From the IMG/VR virus record IMGVR_UViG_3300035698_006399, positions 1 through 23,681 of that record: DNA of 23,681 nucleotides. One strand, 5' to 3'. Below the pieces are notes generated by a model. That model made no database searches, was not told where the DNA came from, and saw nothing but the letters and a program-made list of their open reading frames with translations. Of the stretch, positions 19,301 through 23,681 are shown piece after piece. The translations under genes and the position numbers were made by a program. The stretch comes from a virus. Numbering within the stretch: the first letter of the stretch is position 1; every line of letters starts with the position of its first letter.

Positions 19301-20155
19301 ATGTTATCAATAATAATACCAGCAAGAACAGAAAAGTTTCTTAATCGAACAATTGAAGATGTTTTATTTAAAGCGACTGGTGAAATTGAAGTTTTGGTTG
19401 TTTTAGATGGGTATGGAGACCATCCTTATAAGCCAATCAAAGATAAAAGAGTAAAGTATATTTCTTTTCCTTTGCCCTACAACGATGAAAGAAGAAAACG
19501 ACAAGCTGTTAATGCTGCGGTATCAATTTCTAATGGAGAATATATTTGTTGGCTAGATGCTCATTGTGTTGTAGCTCCTGGCTTTGATAAAGTTTTAATT
19601 AGAGATTGTCAAGACGATTGGGTAATAGTTCCAAGTAGATATTACATGGATATAGAAAAATGGGATAGAGTAATTTCACCAGATTTACCACCAGAAGATT
19701 ATAGATATTGGCAATGGTCTTCTTTAAAAAGTGGAAAGCGTTTTAAACAATGGAGATGGGGTAAAAAGTGTGAAGATAGAAAGGATGTTTTAATAGATGA
19801 TATTTTTTGTACACAAGCTTCGTTTTTCTTTATGAAACGTAAGTGGTTTGATAAATGTGGTTTTATGAAAACTGAAGGATATACTGGTTGGGGTGAAGAG
19901 GGAGAAGAAATTTGTATGACAACGCTTCTTAATGGTGGTAGAGTAGTAGTTGATAAAAATACTTGGTATGGTCATCTAGGAAAAGAACAGATGGGAAAAC
20001 GAATGTATAAATATGTAAGTGTTGAACCGTGCTATGAATATTCGTATAATTATTGGATTAATGAACAAAAAGAGTTTTTTATTAAAACAATAAATAAGTT
20101 TATGCCGATACCTAATTATCCGTTAAACTGGGAAGATATAATTTATGAAAATTAG
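19301..20155 (+). CDS. GT2-type glycosyltransferase 3
   Basis: The 284-aa product starts MLSIIIPARTEKFLNRTIED and has VLDGYGD (34-40), RRKRQAVNAAVSISNGEY, the DxH motif LDAHCVVAPGFD (85-96), TQASFFFMKR, an EEGEEI segment in the acceptor part and KNTWYGHL near 222-229. It therefore shares the domain order of the other three GT2 paralogs but has TQAS where they have QGS. It begins one base after the methyltransferase and overlaps the next gene by 11 nt. Confidence 0.85.
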   Translation: MLSIIIPARTEKFLNRTIEDVLFKATGEIEVLVVLDGYGDHPYKPIKDKRVKYISFPLPYNDERRKRQAVNAAVSISNGEYICWLDAHCVVAPGFDKVLIRDCQDDWVIVPSRYYMDIEKWDRVISPDLPPEDYRYWQWSSLKSGKRFKQWRWGKKCEDRKDVLIDDIFCTQASFFFMKRKWFDKCGFMKTEGYTGWGEEGEEICMTTLLNGGRVVVDKNTWYGHLGKEQMGKRMYKYVSVEPCYEYSYNYWINEQKEFFIKTINKFMPIPNYPLNWEDIIYEN

Positions 20156-20648
20156 TAGACCAAAATGTTATTCTAGTCACAATGGTATACTTATTAAAGC
20201 CCTTTTATCTAGTAAAGGACCTGTATGCGAACTTGGATGTGGGTTATTTTCAACGCCATTACTTCATTGGCTTTGTAAGGAGATGAATAGAGAATTAATA
20301 ACGTATGAGAATAGTATGGAATATTTCCCATTTGCTAAATCTTTTCAAAGTAGATTACATAGAATTAGAAAAATAGAAAGTTGGGATGATGTAGATTTTA
20401 AAAAACATTTTGGTGTTGTATTGATTGACCATGAACCAAGTGAAAGAAGAGGACCAGATGCTATAAGATTTAAAGATAATGCTGATTATCTTGTACTACA
20501 TGATACTGAACCAAAAACACATAAAATTTATGGTTACGATAAGGCTTTTTCACAGTTTAAATATAGGTATGATTGGAAAAAGGGATTTCCAAATACAAGT
20601 ATAGTAAGTAATTTTTATTCATTAGATAAATTTGATGATGTATTATGA
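20145..20648 (+). CDS. SAM-dependent methyltransferase-like protein 3
   Basis: The 167-aa product has a Rossmann-type glycine loop VCELGCGLFSTPLLHWL (27-43), an acidic residue after the second strand (ITYENS, 52-57) and VVLIDHEPSERRGPD (about 91-105), matching short class I methyltransferases or related nucleotide-binding enzymes. The third-strand Asp-His block resembles metal-dependent forms. It overlaps both neighbours (11 nt upstream, ATGA downstream). The methyltransferase call is from the loop and overall layout and is less firm than for the other two. Confidence 0.65.
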   Translation: MKISRPKCYSSHNGILIKALLSSKGPVCELGCGLFSTPLLHWLCKEMNRELITYENSMEYFPFAKSFQSRLHRIRKIESWDDVDFKKHFGVVLIDHEPSERRGPDAIRFKDNADYLVLHDTEPKTHKIYGYDKAFSQFKYRYDWKKGFPNTSIVSNFYSLDKFDDVL

Positions 20649-21388
20649 AAAATCTTTTAATTTATATTAATCCAGATAGAAAATTTGATGAAGAAACTCA
20701 AATATTAGTTAAGATACAAATTGACAATAGTTTAGATTTAGGCTGGAAGAGAGAAGATATAATGTTAGTAACTAACTTTGACTATGAATATGATGGAGTA
20801 AAAGCATTAGTTATTAATGATAGTGCGTACTGTTCTATTAGACCACACTCAACAAAAACTACAACAATTCATTATCTTTTTGAACATGAATTAATAGAAT
20901 CTGGAATATTATACTGGGTTCATGATTTTGACAATTTTCAATCAGTACCAATTTCAAAAATTGAAGCTAAAATATTAATAGGTTTTCTAGATATGGGATT
21001 ATCTGATTATGGTAGACTTCCCAAGTGGAGTACTGGAAGTATCTTTTTTAGAATAGGTGCAAGAGATATTTTTAAATTAATGACAGAAACTATTTATAAA
21101 AAACACATAGATGAAGAAAAAGCATTATCTAAACTCACTAATGAAAATATTAATGATATTACCAGTAGAGTAAAGAAAATAAATATATCTTATAATTTTC
21201 AAGTTAATGATTTACAATTATATTATCCAGAAGCATTAAAACCATTAAGAGTTCTTCATTTTCATCCATTTAAAAATAATCTAGGCAAGAATCCTTTAGA
21301 CTTTTTTCTACATGGTAACAATGAAATAAGTACAGTCTTAGCATCAAAGCGTTTAATAAATATATTTAAAAAGTATGACATTGCCTAA
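20645..21388 (+). CDS. Probable glycosyltransferase (non-GT2 type)
   Basis: The 247-aa product opens with a short strand, NLLIYINPDRKF, and has YWVHDFDNFQ (90-99), where HDFD resembles the DxD metal site of GT-A glycosyltransferases, followed by an alpha/beta region and a C-terminal LRVLHFHPFKNNLG that could bind the acceptor. It does not share the start pattern of the GT2 paralogs. It is embedded in the sugar cassette with ATGA coupling upstream and a 14-nt overlap downstream. Glycosyltransferase is the best guess; a nucleotide-sugar-modifying enzyme is possible. Confidence 0.5.
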   Translation: MKNLLIYINPDRKFDEETQILVKIQIDNSLDLGWKREDIMLVTNFDYEYDGVKALVINDSAYCSIRPHSTKTTTIHYLFEHELIESGILYWVHDFDNFQSVPISKIEAKILIGFLDMGLSDYGRLPKWSTGSIFFRIGARDIFKLMTETIYKKHIDEEKALSKLTNENINDITSRVKKINISYNFQVNDLQLYYPEALKPLRVLHFHPFKNNLGKNPLDFFLHGNNEISTVLASKRLINIFKKYDIA

Positions 21389-22010
21389 TGCAACTATAAT
21401 TTATTATACAGCAAATACAGAGAAAGAATCTTTTGAAAAAAAGATGAGAGACAATATACTTAAACAAACAGATCTTCCAATCATAAGTGTATCTAGAAAA
21501 CCAATAGATTTTGGAAAGAATATTTGTATAGGTGAACAATCAGTTTGTTATCCCAATTCCTTTAGACAACTTTTAATAGGGTTGAAAGAAGCTAAAACAA
21601 AGTTTTGTATAGCTGCTGAATCGGATTGTCTATACCCACCAGAGTATTTTCAGTTTACACCACCAACGGAAGATAATGCTTATAGATACCATAATATTTG
21701 GATTCATTTTGATGGTAGAGATAAGTTTTGGCAAAAGAGATATGTAGAAGGAGCTCAGATGTGTGGTAGGGAATATTGGATTGAACAAATAGAGAGAGTG
21801 TTGGATGGACAGGAAGATTGGAAAGATTTCCAAGTAAACCCACCGTTCATTTTTACAACAAAAGATAAATATAAGTGGACATCAGAAAATCCTGTTCTTT
21901 ATTTTAAAACAAGAGAAGGTATAGGATTTAAAACTGGTTTCCTTGACGGTTCAAAAACTTCAATACCATATTGGGGTTCTGCTGAGAAAGTAAAAAAAGA
22001 ATATTTATGA
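21375..22010 (+). CDS. Probable glycosyltransferase, ExD-type paralog A
   Basis: The 211-aa product starts with ATIIYYTANTEKESF, has LPIISVSRKPIDFGKNI (34-50) and CIAAESDCLYPPEYF (78-92), where ESD sits where GT-A enzymes carry their metal-binding DxD, and continues with YHNIWIHFDG. The next gene shares this order (IIYYT, KPIDFG.NI, E.D.LYP, NNVW), so the two are tandem paralogs. Donor and acceptor are unknown. The start overlaps the preceding gene by 14 nt. Confidence 0.6.
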   Translation: MTLPNATIIYYTANTEKESFEKKMRDNILKQTDLPIISVSRKPIDFGKNICIGEQSVCYPNSFRQLLIGLKEAKTKFCIAAESDCLYPPEYFQFTPPTEDNAYRYHNIWIHFDGRDKFWQKRYVEGAQMCGREYWIEQIERVLDGQEDWKDFQVNPPFIFTTKDKYKWTSENPVLYFKTREGIGFKTGFLDGSKTSIPYWGSAEKVKKEYL

Positions 22011-22762
22011 ATAATCTAGGAATAATTTATTATACCGATAATAGAATAGGTGCTCCTATTATACCAATTTGCCAAAAGCAATTACTTAAAGCTAAATTAC
22101 CTATTAGTAGCTGTTCTTTAAAACCAATAGATTTTGGAGATAATATAGTATTGGAAAATAGAAAAAGAAGTTATCCAACAATGGTGCTGCAAATAATAAT
22201 GGCACTAGAAGCATGTAAATCTAAGTATGTATTTTTTTGTGAGCATGATGTACTTTATCCTGAATCACATTTTGATTTTACACCTCCCAAAGATAATATT
22301 TTTTACTATAACAATAATGTTTGGCGTTGGCATATTAAGACAGGTTTTGCCATTACTTATGATAGAATGTTACCTTTATCGGTACTGTGTGTCAATAGAG
22401 AATTTGTTTTAAATCATTATAAATTAAGACAAGAAAAAATAAAAGAATGGAAGTTAGATGAACTTAGATATAAAGAACCAAGATGGGCAAGAAAATGGGG
22501 ATATGAACCTGGCACAAAGAAAAAAAGACGTGGTGGTTTTACTGATGATGACTTTGATATTTGGACTTCTAAAGATCCAGTTGTAGATATTAGACATAAA
22601 CGTACCTTTTCTAGTCCAAAAATTACACTAGAAAGTTTTATACATAAACCAACAAATTGGATACAAATTCCTTTTGAGGAAGTACCGTATTGGAATTTAG
22701 GAGATTTATTTCCTAAATATAGAAATGAACAAAAAATAAATAAAGATCATCAAGTAGTATAA
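22007..22762 (+). CDS. Probable glycosyltransferase, ExD-type paralog B
   Basis: The 251-aa product parallels the preceding gene: LGIIYYTDNRIG at the start, LPISSCSLKPIDFGDNI (31-47), FFCEHDVLYPESHFDF (76-91, with the EHD site) and NNNVWRWH. It then carries an extra basic region (about 140-175, with PGTKKKRRGGF) missing from paralog A. It starts in ATGA overlap with paralog A. Tandem duplication followed by divergence is the likely origin, with different sugar or acceptor preference as one possible outcome. Confidence 0.6.
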   Translation: MNNLGIIYYTDNRIGAPIIPICQKQLLKAKLPISSCSLKPIDFGDNIVLENRKRSYPTMVLQIIMALEACKSKYVFFCEHDVLYPESHFDFTPPKDNIFYYNNNVWRWHIKTGFAITYDRMLPLSVLCVNREFVLNHYKLRQEKIKEWKLDELRYKEPRWARKWGYEPGTKKKRRGGFTDDDFDIWTSKDPVVDIRHKRTFSSPKITLESFIHKPTNWIQIPFEEVPYWNLGDLFPKYRNEQKINKDHQVV

Positions 22763-22784
22763 TTAACTATATAAAAGAAAGTGT

Positions 22785-23681
22785 ATGAGAGAACTATCAA
22801 TTCTAATTCCTAGTCGTAACGAAATGTTTCTTGCTAGGACTATACAAGATATATTAGAAAATATAGAAGCAGACACGGAAATAATTGCAGTAATGGATGG
22901 TCAATGGACAGATCCACCAATAGTAGATAACGATAGAGTAAATATAATACGTACTGGTAAACCAGTTGGACAAAGAGCTGCTACTAATTTAGGTGCAAAG
23001 CTAAGTAGAGCTAAATATGTAATGAAAGTAGATGCACATTGTTCATTTGATAAAGGCTTTGATAGGAAAATGATTGAAGGTTTTAAAAAGATGGGTGATG
23101 ACAATACAATGGTTCCAATTATGAGGAACTTGTGGGCATTTGATTGGAAATGTAAGCAATGTGGTAAGAAATGGTATCAAGGACCAACACCAACAAAGTG
23201 CAAAGAAGAGAAGTATAAGGTTACTGGTAAACCGTGTGAGAGTAAAAGGTTTATGAGAAAGATGATATGGGTTGGTAAAAAAAGACCACAAAGTGTATCA
23301 TATTGCTTTGATGCATCACCGCACTTTCAATACTTTAATCAGTATAAGAAAACAGAGGATTTTAAAAAACAGTTTGAATCTGGCTTCACAGAAACAATGT
23401 CTTTACAAGGTAGTGCATTTATGTGTACTAGAGAAAACTTCTGGAAACTTAAATTAAGCGAGGAAGAACTAGGGAACTGGGGCAACCAAGGAATAGAGGT
23501 TGCTTGCAAGACTTGGTTAAGTGGACAGAAGGTATTAGTTAACCATAGTACTTGGTATGCTCATATGTTTAGAACACAGGGTGGAGATTTCAGTTTTCCT
23601 TATGAGCAAAGAGGTAAAAATGTTTCTAGAACAAAAAAAGCTGTTAAAGACTTAATTTGGAATAATAAGTTAGATAATCAA
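22785..23681 (+). CDS. GT2-type glycosyltransferase 4 with zinc-ribbon insertion (partial at right edge)
   Basis: ATG 22785 opens 299 codons with no stop before the window edge. The protein starts MRELSILIPSRNEMFLARTI and has VMDGQW (36-41), QRAATNLGAKLS, the DxH motif VDAHCSFDKGFD (82-93), LQGSAF (207-212) and HSTWYAHMF (254-262). Between the DxH and QGS regions an insertion carries C123, C126, C139 and C151 (WKCKQCGKK, then TPTKC, then KPCES), which looks like a zinc ribbon absent from the other three paralogs. It is separated from the previous gene by 22 nt. The zinc site may bind the acceptor or stabilise the fold. Confidence 0.85.
   Translation, partial: MRELSILIPSRNEMFLARTIQDILENIEADTEIIAVMDGQWTDPPIVDNDRVNIIRTGKPVGQRAATNLGAKLSRAKYVMKVDAHCSFDKGFDRKMIEGFKKMGDDNTMVPIMRNLWAFDWKCKQCGKKWYQGPTPTKCKEEKYKVTGKPCESKRFMRKMIWVGKKRPQSVSYCFDASPHFQYFNQYKKTEDFKKQFESGFTETMSLQGSAFMCTRENFWKLKLSEEELGNWGNQGIEVACKTWLSGQKVLVNHSTWYAHMFRTQGGDFSFPYEQRGKNVSRTKKAVKDLIWNNKLDNQ

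Noticed and set aside
2375-23681. Recoded genetic code (UGA as Trp or Gly)
   Set aside because: TGA ends several genes at coupled ATGA junctions (17251, 18718, 20648, 22010), and Trp is encoded by TGG.

Overview
This window looks like one end and the late half of an uncultivated, AT-rich tailed dsDNA phage genome (Caudoviricetes type). The marker genes are a small terminase, both domains of a large terminase, a portal, a scaffold-like protein, a major capsid protein and several virion proteins, nearly all on the + strand and tightly packed. UGA serves as a stop and UGG encodes Trp, so the genetic code looks standard. Promoters with TTGACA/TATAAT-like boxes are visible. Most + strand genes have A-rich leaders without a Shine-Dalgarno site, although a few small genes have strong ones. 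The host cannot be named from this sequence.

Region 1 (1-1884) is a regulatory/early region. A minus-strand unit of very small genes (about 20, 39, 52 and >39 codons) runs off the left edge from a strong promoter at 779-807. Its leader contains a G-quadruplex motif and three 23-bp AT-rich tandem repeats. A 40-bp element sits between the small genes, and one gene is broken by a 13-bp tandem duplication. An extended -10 on the + strand overlaps the same -10 region and would drive a possible ~200-nt structured RNA. A separate minus-strand 85-aa gene has its own consensus promoter and intrinsic terminator.

Region 2 (1885-5586) is the packaging module. It holds terS, three overlapping small genes (zinc ribbon, HNH-like with a GTG start, zinc ribbon), a small basic protein, and a large terminase split into an ATPase-domain ORF and a nuclease-domain ORF. 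About 0.85 kb lies between the halves and carries an unknown gene and an HExxH metallopeptidase-like gene.

Region 3 (5605-8453) is a host-takeover module: a DUF2829/Tad2-like probable anti-Thoeris protein, an unknown protein, a GroES-like co-chaperonin directly followed by GroEL, a small membrane-anchored protein and a SpoVG-like protein.

Region 4 (8457-15047) is the head/virion module: portal, small membrane protein, scaffold-like protein, major capsid protein followed by two intergenic hairpins, then several virion-like proteins ending in a Ser-Pro-Ser repeat protein.

Region 5 (15069-16452) has two small membrane proteins, one with a holin/XhlA-like layout, and a papain-family cysteine peptidase.

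Region 6 (16463-23681) is a translationally coupled cassette of four GT2-type glycosyltransferases, three SAM-dependent methyltransferases and three other probable glycosyltransferases. It is more AT-rich than the capsid genes and continues past the right edge. It probably builds or modifies a glycan on the virion or the infected cell.
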